From Alkalihalobacterium elongatum (GTDB lineage Bacteria; Bacillota; Bacilli; Bacillales; Bacillaceae_F): a stretch of DNA of 49,353 nt. How positions within the stretch are numbered: position 1 is the first letter of the stretch; each line of letters starts with the position of its first letter. A program made the position numbers and the translations under genes. Shown here piece by piece: positions 1-8,309 of the stretch. The notes beneath the pieces were generated by a model. It was not told the DNA's origin, made no database searches, and saw only the letters and a list, made by a program, of their open reading frames with translations. The DNA lies in NCBI RefSeq assembly GCF_019024285.1, contig NZ_WMKZ01000033.1, positions 1 through 49,353 on the forward strand. Reading direction: 5' to 3'.

Positions 1-236
1 TTCAGCTGGTGCTCGGGCTTCATTCGGGCTCTATGTTGACCTCTTCCTTCGGTTCAGCGGTTGCTTGGGCTTCATTCGAGCTCTATGTTAACCTCTTCCT
101 TCGGTTCAGCCGTTGCTCGGGCTTCATTCGGGCTCTATGTTGACCTCGTCCTTCGGTTCAGCGGTTGCTTGGGCTTCATTCAGGCTCTATGATGACCTCT
201 TCTTCCGTTTCAACCATTGCTCGGGCTTCATTCAAG
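1..236. repeat. 52-bp tandem repeat array, about 4.5 copies
   Basis: Four complete units begin at 1, 53, 105 and 157, and a partial fifth begins at 209. Each unit starts TTCAGC and contains GGGCTTCATTC and GCTCTATG. The units differ at only a few bases, and the last full copy and the partial copy are the most diverged. The array probably continues left of the window. The period is not a multiple of three, so this is not a simple protein repeat. On the minus strand each unit holds a 14-codon frame beginning ATGAAGCCCGAGC and ending at a TAG inside the next unit, with no well-placed ribosome binding site. Function unknown. Confidence 0.9.
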
Positions 237-252
237 AAGAAGCTCACTCATA

Positions 253-271
253 CAGTCGTAATTAACGACTG
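253..271. repeat. Perfect 19-bp inverted repeat
   Basis: CAGTCGT and ACGACTG flank a five-base AATTA loop. No T-run follows on either strand, so a classical terminator is not supported. It lies between the tandem array and the antitoxin RNA promoter. Role unknown. Confidence 0.5.
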
Positions 272-355
272 ATTAGTCTCCTTCTTTAGGATTGTGTTTC
301 GTGGAACAATCTGTGGAACAAGGTATATCGGGGCGTCACAGCAACAAAACTACAA

Positions 356-385
356 TTGATTGTACATGCTACGAAAGTGTATAAT
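356..385 (+). promoter_or_regulatory. Promoter of the antitoxin RNA
   Basis: TTGATT (356-361), an 18-bp spacer and a consensus TATAAT (380-385) make a good sigma-A promoter pointing right. No protein-coding frame follows. What follows is a short structured stretch ending in a terminator, so the promoter most likely drives a non-coding RNA starting near 391. Confidence 0.7.
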
Positions 386-390
386 ATAAA

Positions 391-548
391 CAAAGTAATC
401 ATAAAGTCAAAATGGCCGAGTGCCGCAAACACTCAGCCAAAGCAACTACATGCCGCATGAAGAGCGGCTAGCAAAATATCAGGTATACATTTTTCATGAA
501 GTAACTACCCTTATCTTGACAGGAGCAGGGCGGTTACTTTTTTCTTTT
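391..548 (+). ncRNA. Antisense antitoxin RNA of a type I toxin-antitoxin pair (RatA/SR4-like)
   Basis: This is a predicted transcript of about 155 nt between the 356-385 promoter and the 500-548 terminator. It contains two internal hairpins: GAGTG/CACTC around 415-438, and GCCGC/GCGGC around 452-468. Its 3' end runs convergently into the 3' end of the small membrane toxin gene on the other strand, so the two transcripts would be complementary over the toxin 3' region. This is the arrangement of the Bacillus subtilis txpA/ratA and bsrG/SR4 pairs, where the RNA blocks translation of the toxin mRNA or promotes its decay. Transcript ends are inferred from the sequence only. Confidence 0.6.
500..548 (+). 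terminator. Rho-independent terminator of the antitoxin RNA
   Basis: AGTAACTACCCT (500-511) pairs with AGGGCGGTTACT (527-538), with one mismatch and one G-U pair, followed by a T-rich run to 548. It overlaps the last codons of the opposing toxin gene. Confidence 0.75.
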
Positions 549-632
549 GACGAATTTTAATATTAACGTTATCACAGCAATCAAGACTAAATTTGATTGC
601 AGTATAACAGCTATTGCTTCATATGTCGTCAT
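534..632 (-). CDS. Small hydrophobic holin-like toxin, type I toxin-antitoxin system (32 aa)
   Basis: A 32-residue peptide starts MTTYEAIAVILQ, has one membrane segment (about residues 5-27) and a basic tail ending KFVKRKK. The MTTYEA start, single hydrophobic helix and lysine-rich end are typical of the Bacillus TxpA/BsrG 'putative holin-like toxin' family, which insert in the membrane and harm their own cell when not silenced. The start is fixed by GGAGGTGG at 637-644, four bases upstream. The 3' end overlaps a convergent non-coding RNA with its own promoter and terminator. Exact target unknown; family assignment is by pattern, not by a search. Confidence 0.75.
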   Translation of the reverse strand: MTTYEAIAVILQSNLVLIAVITLILKFVKRKK

Positions 633-636
633 CTTA

Positions 637-661
637 CCACCTCCCTTCTTATAGGAGATGG
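637..661 (-). promoter_or_regulatory. Hairpin that hides the toxin ribosome binding site
   Basis: On the minus strand CCATCTCC (654-661) can pair with the Shine-Dalgarno sequence GGAGGTGG (637-644) through eight pairs, one of them G-U, across a nine-base loop. Sequestering the ribosome site this way is known for Bacillus type I toxin mRNAs and keeps toxin translation low. Confidence 0.6.
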
Positions 662-698
662 CTAACCGCCCATCCGCTTTATGAAGTTGCTATTGTTA

Positions 699-727
699 AT
701 TATAGCAAACGTATGTTCCTATTTCTA
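699..727 (-). promoter_or_regulatory. Extended -10 promoter of the toxin gene
   Basis: On the minus strand TAGAAA (722-727), a 17-bp spacer and TATAAT (699-704) preceded by TGC form an extended -10 promoter. The predicted start near 692 leaves a leader of about 60 nt containing the sequestering hairpin. Confidence 0.6.
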
Positions 728-879
728 CCATTCTTTTAAATTAGGAAGGATGTCCCACCGTCACGCTCCATTGTAACTACCACAAACCGTAGAACAATCG
801 TGTTTAGATATATTTACTCGGGCACTACAGCGTCGCCCCGCATGCACGCACGAAGTGAACTGCACACCACACTGCACAA

Positions 880-905
880 CAAAAGCCCCCACATCAGTGG
901 GGGCT
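880..905 (-). terminator. Terminator downstream of the M14 peptidase gene
   Basis: AGCCCCCAC and GTGGGGGCT flank a four-base loop (884-905). Read on the minus strand the hairpin is followed by TTTT. It lies about 120 bp beyond the stop codon of the secreted peptidase. Confidence 0.8.
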
Positions 906-930
906 CTTGCTTGCATACTTTAGTTGAGTA

Positions 931-990
931 AAGGTGCCTGGCACCTTTTATGTGCATCACATCTTTTATGTGTATCGCACCTTTTATGCA
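931..990. repeat. GGTGCCTGGCACC palindrome and short degenerate repeats
   Basis: AAGGTGCCTGGCACCTT (931-947) is a perfect 17-bp palindrome. It is followed by three degenerate copies of a motif around CTTTTATGTG (to about 990). The same GTGCCTGGCAC core recurs at 4598-4608 and, as an inverted pair, at 5459-5488, so it is an interspersed Bacillus repeat. Confidence 0.7.
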
Positions 991-1027
991 TGATGCTCAT
1001 CGTACTACTTTTATCGGTTACGCCAGT

Positions 1028-4000
1028 CTACTCCTCAATCACTTTGAAGCTTGTAATTTCTACTTCTGCATTTCCGACTAATGCGGAAACTGTGACGTGG
1101 CTGACTTCAATGACGCGTTCTTCTGTTTCTCTGCCTTCACCGTACACTTCTTGTTCTACAGCTACTTTGATTGATAGCATGAAGTCTTTACCGTTATTTT
1201 TAGCAACTTTTCCGAGGTCAAAGTCGGCTAATGGTAATGTGTACGTACCTGTTTCTGTTTCGATTTCAAGCATAGCGTCAGGCTGTGATTGTTTCAGTTC
1301 TTTGATTTCACTTGTAGGAATGAGAACTTCAATTACATCGTTCGCTGCACGCTCTACTTCTACTATAAAGCGGTCAACACGGTCACTGTTTGCCGCTGCA
1401 TTGATTAATGCATCCTTGGCAACCGTTGCATTCACTTTGTTTTTACCATTTTCTTGCGTTCTTTCAACTTGAACTTTTCCGTTATCTACTTTAATTTCTT
1501 GACCTTTCGCTTGGCCTTGACCTTTACCTTTCTTCTCAACCGCAGAGCCAACTGACGCATAAATGCTGTTTGCTAATAAGCGGTAGCTGTGTTCTGTATG
1601 CGCTCTAAACGCTAGGTCATTTGCAAATAAAGTAAATGTTGTATCAGCAGTAGACGCTGTAAATGCCATTACCTTACCTTTAGCATTTTCGTTTCCTGGC
1701 CACCAGCCAGCTACATAGAAGTCATCGCTGTCACTGAACGTCGCTAATACGTCTGCGCCTTCAGGAACTGAACTAATCCATGCTCCTGTCGTTACGTAAA
1801 GAAGCTCTTCTTCACTGTAACCTGAAGTTATAAGATGCTCATTGACATCAGCTTTTACAAGTCCTTCGTGGTTTGCTCTTGTATAGCCCCAAGTAAATCC
1901 AGGCAGCTTACCGCTGTTTCGAACAGCATTCAAAGCGTTCACACCTATACCAATATAAGATTTTCCTGACACATTATTAGCATTAAAAGTACCACTATCA
2001 GCAATAATCACATCTGCATCTTGTTGATTTACCAAATCAAACCCAAGCTGATTTAATGAAAATCTCAACTGCGAAGACCCCGTTACAGCAACTTTCGGCT
2101 GCGTAAGTCGGTTCGTTTTCAGATTTTGGCCATTCCCTAATGGCAGTGTTTCAAAATAATACTTGCCTTCATATGAACGAAGATCCTTTGTCGCAACGAT
2201 GAAGTCACCTTGGTTCACACGAGCGTTCGTTTCCATTGCTACTTCAACTGTTTTGCCATTTTTCAGAAGCTCATTCACAAGTTTGATCGTATCATTATTC
2301 GTATTTTGCAGTACTTGCTTTGGCGTGTTTCCAGTAACACTACCTTTTGGAAGCTTGACGTTTTCAACTGCAGACGTCACTCCTGCAAATGCACCCGCTT
2401 CACGAATAGTATCAATATCAAATCCTCTTAATGCTGGGAAGTTAACAACAATCGGATCATACATCGCTCCCCAGTCAGAAACGTTCTCCCCTTGATAAAG
2501 CACTGCATTCGCTAGACCGCGTTTTGCTTGATTCATAGGAACAACAAACGTGCCTTTCGGGTACAGTGTCCCGTTTATTTCGATATTCTTTGTTGTTTGC
2601 TCCACCTTCACACCGTTGCGAAGCAAATAATCTACCATTTTATGCGCTTCAAGAAGATTTTTTTGCTCTTTATCATCTGTCGGAATTACATAATAATCAG
2701 GGAAGAAATTGTCATGCTCTCCTCGCACACGGCCAATTGATTCACCCGCTGCATTGACAAAATGCTTATCTACAGCACGGTTATCTTCGCCGTTCACGCC
2801 ACGGTTGAAGATCCCCAGCTGATTTGCAAATAAATCGTCTTTATTTTCCGTAACAAACAGTGTAGCTCCTAATCCCGTACCGATCATCGCATACAGCGAG
2901 TCCTGGCTTAATTCTGGGACTTCTATTGTGTGGCCTAATGAGCCGTGCAGCATCGCATAAATTGCCGTATAAGCTGGCGTCATATCATCCCAGCCATCTT
3001 TCCAATCTAATTTCGGAATAAAATATGAATTTAACTTTGAAAGCCCAATTCCAGCTTGTCCCATTGCATGAGCTTGTTTAAGCATATTATCACTTAATAG
3101 ATCATACTCAAAATTCGGGTTGTGCGGCGGTGTTGCTGGTTCAATTAAAAATCCGTTTACATACCCGTGCATATCAATAAAAGAAAGCGGTGTCCACTCG
3201 GCAATAATTTCATTCACCTGTTGTGTTTCCACCTGTGTTTGGTACGCGTTGTCACGGTTTAAGTCAAACCCGTTTGCATTCGCTCTTGTATTGGCAACCC
3301 GTCCATCTGGATTGTTTGTAAATAAATATAAGAAAATCACATCATCAAGTACTTCGTCGACATTTAGTGTGACCGCTGTTTCATCACCATCTATAGTCAA
3401 TGAATTAAACTTCACTTCATCCTCTAACGCAAACTTCTTGAATAATTCAACCTGAGCATCCACACCTTCAACTTCATCAGGGTGAATATTGTTAAACCAA
3501 ATCGGAACTTGGTAGTCTCCCATTGTTCCATTTTCTAACTCTTCTAGTAAACTAGCAGGATTTTCTAAAGCAGTTGGCAGCGTTTCATTTAAATATTTAT
3601 CAACTGCCGCTTTATCACGAGCTAAAATAACGAAATGAATGTCGCGTCCTTCAACAGACGTTCCAACGTTTTGGTATTCCAAGTAACGTTTATTAGACTC
3701 ATCTGCTTGAGCTTCTGCGAATACTTGATCAATCGCAGGCTTTATTTCTTCATTAAAAAGGAACTCATCATATACGTTCAACTTAACTTCTGTCGCCGCT
3801 TTTGCTCCACTTTCAGAGTTGATAAGCGCTAACTCGTAGTCACCAATAAACTGTTGATACTGCACGCGAATTGTTCGATTTGATAAATTCGTACGATCAT
3901 AAAGCAAACCAAACTCCAATGTCGCTTTCACAGTGGTTGTGCCATCGACAAAATGAGGTTCCTCGATGACTGTAATAAATGGCTCACCGTTATAATTCGT

Positions 4001-4261
4001 TCCGCCTGTCCACTTTTTCCATTCAGAAAGGCTTTTTCCACCAAACTGAAATTCTAGTGTGTCCAAATCTACTTCCTTACCAAAATCAGCTTGTACTTCT
4101 ACCGTTCGGATTTCAGTAAGAGAAAATAACGAGCGACTAACTTCTAATTCTACAACTTCGCTAGCTTCTACTGTGTTAGGTGAAGCCAACGTAGCTGGGG
4201 TAATCAATGATAGCAACATAATGATTACTGCAAAGACTGTCATGAACTTTTTCATATCCAA
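1028..4261 (-). CDS. Secreted M14-family zinc carboxypeptidase
   Basis: This is a 1077-residue exported metallocarboxypeptidase. A signal peptide covers about residues 1-26 (hydrophobic stretch, cleavage near ATLAS). The peptidase core lies at about 190-500. HPDE (H260, E263) gives two zinc ligands, DLNRD (333-337) the substrate-binding Asn-Arg pair, DMHG the third ligand H365, and TIEVPE the catalytic glutamate near 447. The remaining 550 residues include a lysine/glutamine-rich linker (KKGKGQGQAKGQ) and a C-terminal beta-rich domain I do not recognise. Family members trim C-terminal residues from proteins or peptides outside the cell; the substrate is unknown. The TTG at 4261 has GGAGAGG six bases upstream; the ATG at 4255 is the alternative start. 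It appears to be a single-gene unit ending at the 880-905 terminator. Confidence 0.9.
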   Translation of the reverse strand: MDMKKFMTVFAVIIMLLSLITPATLASPNTVEASEVVELEVSRSLFSLTEIRTVEVQADFGKEVDLDTLEFQFGGKSLSEWKKWTGGTNYNGEPFITVIEEPHFVDGTTTVKATLEFGLLYDRTNLSNRTIRVQYQQFIGDYELALINSESGAKAATEVKLNVYDEFLFNEEIKPAIDQVFAEAQADESNKRYLEYQNVGTSVEGRDIHFVILARDKAAVDKYLNETLPTALENPASLLEELENGTMGDYQVPIWFNNIHPDEVEGVDAQVELFKKFALEDEVKFNSLTIDGDETAVTLNVDEVLDDVIFLYLFTNNPDGRVANTRANANGFDLNRDNAYQTQVETQQVNEIIAEWTPLSFIDMHGYVNGFLIEPATPPHNPNFEYDLLSDNMLKQAHAMGQAGIGLSKLNSYFIPKLDWKDGWDDMTPAYTAIYAMLHGSLGHTIEVPELSQDSLYAMIGTGLGATLFVTENKDDLFANQLGIFNRGVNGEDNRAVDKHFVNAAGESIGRVRGEHDNFFPDYYVIPTDDKEQKNLLEAHKMVDYLLRNGVKVEQTTKNIEINGTLYPKGTFVVPMNQAKRGLANAVLYQGENVSDWGAMYDPIVVNFPALRGFDIDTIREAGAFAGVTSAVENVKLPKGSVTGNTPKQVLQNTNNDTIKLVNELLKNGKTVEVAMETNARVNQGDFIVATKDLRSYEGKYYFETLPLGNGQNLKTNRLTQPKVAVTGSSQLRFSLNQLGFDLVNQQDADVIIADSGTFNANNVSGKSYIGIGVNALNAVRNSGKLPGFTWGYTRANHEGLVKADVNEHLITSGYSEEELLYVTTGAWISSVPEGADVLATFSDSDDFYVAGWWPGNENAKGKVMAFTASTADTTFTLFANDLAFRAHTEHSYRLLANSIYASVGSAVEKKGKGQGQAKGQEIKVDNGKVQVERTQENGKNKVNATVAKDALINAAANSDRVDRFIVEVERAANDVIEVLIPTSEIKELKQSQPDAMLEIETETGTYTLPLADFDLGKVAKNNGKDFMLSIKVAVEQEVYGEGRETEERVIEVSHVTVSALVGNAEVEITSFKVIEE

Positions 4262-4651
4262 ATCTATCCTCTCCTCTATATTCTACTAAAATAACATACC
4301 AGAATATTTCGTAGAGGGAAAGAATAAATATACAATCTTTCTGATTTTTCTTTCGACAACTTTCACTGTGTCCTGTTAGGACGAGGACTTACATTAACTA
4401 AAAATAATTCATCATCAACCTAGTTAAACAACTGTTTAACTTCCACATTTCAATATTAAAATAACAACACACTCACTTAAGACTTTTGTAATATGTAATT
4501 TCTACCATGAATTTTTATTAGATAATATGTATTTGATATTAAAAAACATCGTCAATCCCCCTGCCGAAAAACAAAAAACCAGACCCATTAATAAATGGTG
4601 CCTGGCACTACAGGAAAAAGGACCTACACAGCCCTTCACGACAATCTATTC
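4262..4651. other. Gene-free AT-rich stretch
   Basis: No credible coding frame is visible. It holds the peptidase gene's leader (GAGGAGAGG at about 4268-4276) and one half of the GGTGCCTGGCAC repeat near 4598. I see no terminator or promoter that I would defend. Confidence 0.5.
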
Positions 4652-5320
4652 TTATTTTTCCACTTGATCATAAAGGTGCTCGGACTCTCCTATCTTCACT
4701 TCACCTATTTCCAGCAAAGTCTGGACCTTCTCAATCTCGCTAGAATCTCCAAACTCAATGACGATCTCATGGAGTAACTTAAGTGCTGCTTCAATATGCG
4801 CTACTCCTTCTAGGTATACGGCATGAACATGTTCATAGTGATCGGGTATATCCTCCCTATCCTTAAACGCATTGATCCAGTTGGTTAATTGCCTACTGTA
4901 TTCACTGGAATCCTCGACCCACATGTCGTTCATCTCGAAGTTAGCCAGATGATTGTTCAAGTCATCCATTGCTGCTCGCACCCGCAAATGAACCTTCTCA
5001 TAGAATACTTCATATTCTTCCGTTTGGTCAGGAGCAGTCATGCCAATCTCCTCACTGTTCACTTCAGTATTTGCTGGTATAGCATTTTCAGCACTTATAA
5101 CCTCAACATCATCGATCACCGTCGGGTCGCCATCTGAATCGGTCAATACAAACATCACGCCAACGAAAACCGTAGCCACTGCCAGGCAACTCAGCTCATA
5201 TTTAAATTGACTCCAATGTCTTTGCTTCCCAACGATATATTTTCCTAGTAAAACGAAAAAGACAACGGCTAGAACGATCAATGAGACCGTAAATAAATAA
5301 TGAGACTGCATGTTTCCCAC
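4652..5320 (-). CDS. Membrane-anchored protein of unknown function
   Basis: This 222-residue protein has two membrane segments near the N-terminus (about residues 8-28 and 44-60), separated by a basic loop (GKQRHW). An acidic, mostly helical domain of about 160 residues follows, likely outside the cell. Its HYEHVHAVYLEGVAHIEAALKLL-type helices suggest a four-helix bundle. No catalytic motif is recognised. It is separated from the lantibiotic kinase gene by the 5453-5488 terminator, so it is probably not part of that operon. It is not a lipoprotein, so it is a poor candidate for a LanI immunity protein. Confidence 0.6.
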   Translation of the reverse strand: MGNMQSHYLFTVSLIVLAVVFFVLLGKYIVGKQRHWSQFKYELSCLAVATVFVGVMFVLTDSDGDPTVIDDVEVISAENAIPANTEVNSEEIGMTAPDQTEEYEVFYEKVHLRVRAAMDDLNNHLANFEMNDMWVEDSSEYSRQLTNWINAFKDREDIPDHYEHVHAVYLEGVAHIEAALKLLHEIVIEFGDSSEIEKVQTLLEIGEVKIGESEHLYDQVEK

Positions 5321-5452
5321 TCCTAAAGTTCCTCACTCCACTTTTTTATTTCCCAGAAAATTAGTAGGAATTTGGAACATATTATTATGAGAAAACAATA
5401 AGGTGTTTGAGTTGAAAAAGCAAGAGGTTTTCCTATTTAACATAGGTAGTAA

Positions 5453-5488
5453 TAAAAAGTGCCAGGCACCCTATTAGGTGCCTGGCAC
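5453..5488 (-). terminator. Terminator at the end of the lantibiotic regulatory genes
   Basis: GTGCCAGGCACC (5459-5470) and GGTGCCTGGCAC (5477-5488) form a perfect 12-bp stem with a six-base loop. On the minus strand it is followed by TTTTTATT. It begins just past the lanK stop codon. The arms are two inverted copies of the GGTGCCTGGCAC repeat seen near 931 and 4598, so a mobile repeat here serves as terminator. Confidence 0.75.
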
Positions 5489-5496
5489 CGTTCGTG

Positions 5497-6855
5497 TCAA
5501 TGTGGCGCGGGACGCAGCGGTAGCTTCACTTGGACGTCGCCAGAGTGATTGGCATTATTGCTAAGTTTTAATTTTCCGTTATGCTGCTTGATGACTCTTT
5601 CTGTAAAAGTTAGGCCTAAACCATAGTGATTGTTGGACGTTCGCTCAACGTTTTCTGTGTAAAATAGCTCTGTTCCTCTTTTCAATGCTTCTTCGGTGAA
5701 ACCAGGTCCACCATCAATGACATTAAATTGGATCGAATTTTCATCTTGCCTAACGATTAATTGAACTTTCTCATGTGGAGGAGTTCGCTCAATTGCATTG
5801 AGTAAGATATTATTGAGGGCTCTAATCACCAGATCGATATCGATATATAGCGTCGTCCCTTTTTCTGAATTATTTTCCACGATTAAGTTATGAACACCGA
5901 GCTTTTTTACTTCACACTCTACTTTTTCCAAAAACTCATTAACGGTAATTTCTTCTTTATTCAATTTAAGTTCCTTATTATTCAGGTTAATATCAATAAC
6001 CTCTTGTATATAACTTTCTATCTGTTTTATAGCATTCTGGATATCACTAAAAGTTTCTTCGGAATCCTCATTCCTATCTATTTCGAGCAATTCAACATTC
6101 CCTTTTATGACAGTTAATGGGATTTTAATATCGTGTATTAAATAGCTAATTTGTTCAGCCTTTGATCTCTTACTTTCGATTTCGTTTTCAATAGATTTAA
6201 CTAATGCTTCTGATAAATTTTCCATAGCACCCATGACATCTTTATACTCATTAAACGTAACTTCTGGGAACTGAATATTTAAATCTTTTTCTTTTATTTT
6301 ACGAGCGACATGAATTAACTTTTGATTTTCCTCAATAATAAGTCGCGAAAATCTCCTTATATTGTAAACTAAATACGTACAAAATACGATAATAGTTAAA
6401 ATTAGGAGAATAACTCCAGGGTTTGGGATTGCCTGCCTTAACTCTAAATTGGCAAACTGAATTTTTAACGTATAACGGATCATGAGACTTTCATTTTGGC
6501 TATCATACCGCAAGTAAGAATTAGATTTTCCGTATTGATTATTTATATATGCCTTTTGGGCCTTTTCCATATTTCTTGAGCTTAAATTAGTATGCACAAT
6601 TTGGTTCGTTTCTTTATTGAAAATTGCATAGTCTAATTGTGGAGGTATAATAGCAGGATCAATACGATCCGAATTTTCTATGATATCCTTGATTTTTTCC
6701 GCTTGTTTTATAGGTTCATTGGCTGGGAGAAACACATTGTTATTCAACCCCCATGTGACGATACCAACATTGAGAAGTATGATACAAACACCCACAAAAC
6801 CAATACTGAGTATCCATTTAAAAAAGTATACTGATAACGTATTTCTTATTCCCAT
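5497..6855 (-). CDS. lanK: Lantibiotic two-component sensor histidine kinase LanK
   Basis: A NisK/SpaK-type sensor. Two membrane segments (about residues 8-30 and 145-165) bracket an extracellular sensor of about 115 residues. The cytoplasmic part has an H-box with LIHDIKIPLT, an N-box LNNILLNAIERTPP, and ATP-binding glycine motifs DGGPGF and YGLGLTF, all intact. In the nisin and subtilin systems the mature peptide itself is the ligand, so this protein probably senses the streptin-like product and phosphorylates LanR. The ATG at 6855 gives 452 residues and overlaps lanR by about ten bases. A TTG at 6873 would add six residues; I prefer the ATG from family start positions and the GTAGGG upstream. 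Last gene of the FEGRK group. Confidence 0.88.
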   Translation of the reverse strand: MGIRNTLSVYFFKWILSIGFVGVCIILLNVGIVTWGLNNNVFLPANEPIKQAEKIKDIIENSDRIDPAIIPPQLDYAIFNKETNQIVHTNLSSRNMEKAQKAYINNQYGKSNSYLRYDSQNESLMIRYTLKIQFANLELRQAIPNPGVILLILTIIVFCTYLVYNIRRFSRLIIEENQKLIHVARKIKEKDLNIQFPEVTFNEYKDVMGAMENLSEALVKSIENEIESKRSKAEQISYLIHDIKIPLTVIKGNVELLEIDRNEDSEETFSDIQNAIKQIESYIQEVIDINLNNKELKLNKEEITVNEFLEKVECEVKKLGVHNLIVENNSEKGTTLYIDIDLVIRALNNILLNAIERTPPHEKVQLIVRQDENSIQFNVIDGGPGFTEEALKRGTELFYTENVERTSNNHYGLGLTFTERVIKQHNGKLKLSNNANHSGDVQVKLPLRPAPH

Positions 6856-7514
6856 ATATACCCTACACCCCAAACTGTATGAATTGGGGCCAAATCAAAC
6901 TGTGCAAACTTCTTCCGTATCATCCTGATATGTTCAATGACAGTTGAAATTTGAGATTCACTTTCTAAAGAGTACACGGCATCATAAATGTAGTCTTTTG
7001 AGAAAACCTTCCCTTTATTTAAGGCCAACAGTTCACAGATATTATATTGGGTTTTAGTGAAGCCAACCTCTTCTCCACGAATAATGATTTTTTTAGCAGC
7101 CAAGTCTAGAAGAATATCACCATCAATAAATGTATTCGTATTTTGCTTTTTCGGTCGATGCTCCCTGCGCAAGTGAGCCTCAATACGTGCATTGACTTCG
7201 TGAATACTAAAAGGCTTTAAGATATAGTCATCGCCGCCAATCGTTAGCCCTTGTATGATTGAGTTTTCATCACTTTTTGCAGTCATGAATATGATCGGGA
7301 TATTAATGAACGGCCTTATTCTCTTACATATTTGAAAACCATCTTCATCAGGCATCATGACGTCAAGTAAAATGAGATCAAAATTATTTATCTCTTCTAA
7401 CGTCAAATCTTTCAAACTTTGAAGACCTGTTACTTCATGGTTTTTCATTTTTAACATTTTTGTGATTAGCCTTAAAATCGCTGCATCATCATCAATCGTT
7501 AATATATTAGCCAT
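6846..7514 (-). CDS. lanR: Lantibiotic response regulator LanR (OmpR type)
   Basis: This 222-residue NisR/SpaR-type regulator has a receiver domain (about 1-115) with acidic pair D8/D9, phospho-acceptor D51 (LLDVMMPDEDG), T78 and K100 (ILKPFS). A winged-helix DNA-binding domain follows (about 125-222), ending VHTVWGVGYIWE-like, as in OmpR/PhoB proteins. It overlaps lanK and follows lanG by 24 bases, so all five genes are probably one transcript. The likely binding sites are the TTGAT-N6-TTGA boxes at 16915-16930 (lanA) and 9837-9852 (lanF). Because lanR lies in the lanF transcript, activation would be self-reinforcing. Confidence 0.9.
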   Translation of the reverse strand: MANILTIDDDAAILRLITKMLKMKNHEVTGLQSLKDLTLEEINNFDLILLDVMMPDEDGFQICKRIRPFINIPIIFMTAKSDENSIIQGLTIGGDDYILKPFSIHEVNARIEAHLRREHRPKKQNTNTFIDGDILLDLAAKKIIIRGEEVGFTKTQYNICELLALNKGKVFSKDYIYDAVYSLESESQISTVIEHIRMIRKKFAQFDLAPIHTVWGVGYIWE

Positions 7515-7538
7515 TGTTTAACACCTTTTCGTCATTTA

Positions 7539-8309
7539 TTAATCAATCGTTTTTCGATTTGACCAACGATTGAACCAAACCATACTCCAGAGAATAATCA
7601 TAGTTGTTAGTAGAAAAGCCGTAATACTTCCTCTTACTACGAGGTTGAATTGATCTGAAATCACTATTCCATTTAATTGAGGAATAACTATAAGTTGCTC
7701 AATAAAGCGATCGCCCCATGCCCACGGTAAGTAAGGCCAAATATTATCTCCAATTGTAGTCATTGCGAGAGCAGCAATAATTAATCCTGCAAACCCGAAA
7801 ATACTCGTTATGCCCACTCCATGTTTGTAAGCAATCATATGATAGAAAAAATATTGGAAAACAACAGTAAGACTAAAAATTAGCCCCGCCCATAAGAAAA
7901 CCGTAAAATCAATTCCCTCTATCCCTACCATATACTGTATACCGAACACATAAATCGTGATAGTTAAAAGTATAGCAAACCAATAAGAGACTAGCATCAT
8001 GCTAATTTGACTAATAAATGTTACTATTTTACTTCGTGTTCGTCCGATCATATTTTGAAAATTTCCTGCATCGCCTTCTGAATCTGCGACCATACCACAA
8101 ATAATCGCTATGATAACAGGTGTCCCTACTCCTATAAGCTCAAAGAAAATTTTATAGCTAGCCGCTGCACTTAAAGTATCACTTCTTCCGAGCATATAAA
8201 CGATCAAAGCTCCAGATAGTGAGAGTGGAACGATAAGGTGTAATACTAAAAATAAACTTCGCTTTCTTTTTTTAAATTCAGCTAAAAAACATCGTATGAA
8301 TTCAAGCAT
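7539..8309 (-). CDS. lanG: Lantibiotic immunity ABC transporter permease LanG
   Basis: This 256-residue ABC-2 type permease has six predicted membrane helices. The N-terminal FIRCFLAEFKKRKRSL amphipathic start, a helix pair at about 18-75 and a GAGNFQNMIGRTRS-like cytoplasmic motif are typical of LanG/MutG family permeases. It directly abuts lanE (next base after the lanE stop). With LanF and LanE it would expel the lantibiotic from the membrane back to the medium, protecting the producer. The split between E and G is by gene order and similarity to MutE/MutG-type pairs. Confidence 0.82.
   Translation of the reverse strand: MLEFIRCFLAEFKKRKRSLFLVLHLIVPLSLSGALIVYMLGRSDTLSAAASYKIFFELIGVGTPVIIAIICGMVADSEGDAGNFQNMIGRTRSKIVTFISQISMMLVSYWFAILLTITIYVFGIQYMVGIEGIDFTVFLWAGLIFSLTVVFQYFFYHMIAYKHGVGITSIFGFAGLIIAALAMTTIGDNIWPYLPWAWGDRFIEQLIVIPQLNGIVISDQFNLVVRGSITAFLLTTMIILWSMVWFNRWSNRKTID

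Noticed and set aside
1-236. CRISPR array in the 52-bp repeats
   Set aside because: Units are directly adjacent with no unique spacers between conserved repeats, and no cas genes are nearby.
4652-5320. Lantibiotic immunity gene lanI
   Set aside because: The protein is near lanK but has no lipobox, is larger than known LanI proteins and is separated by a terminator.
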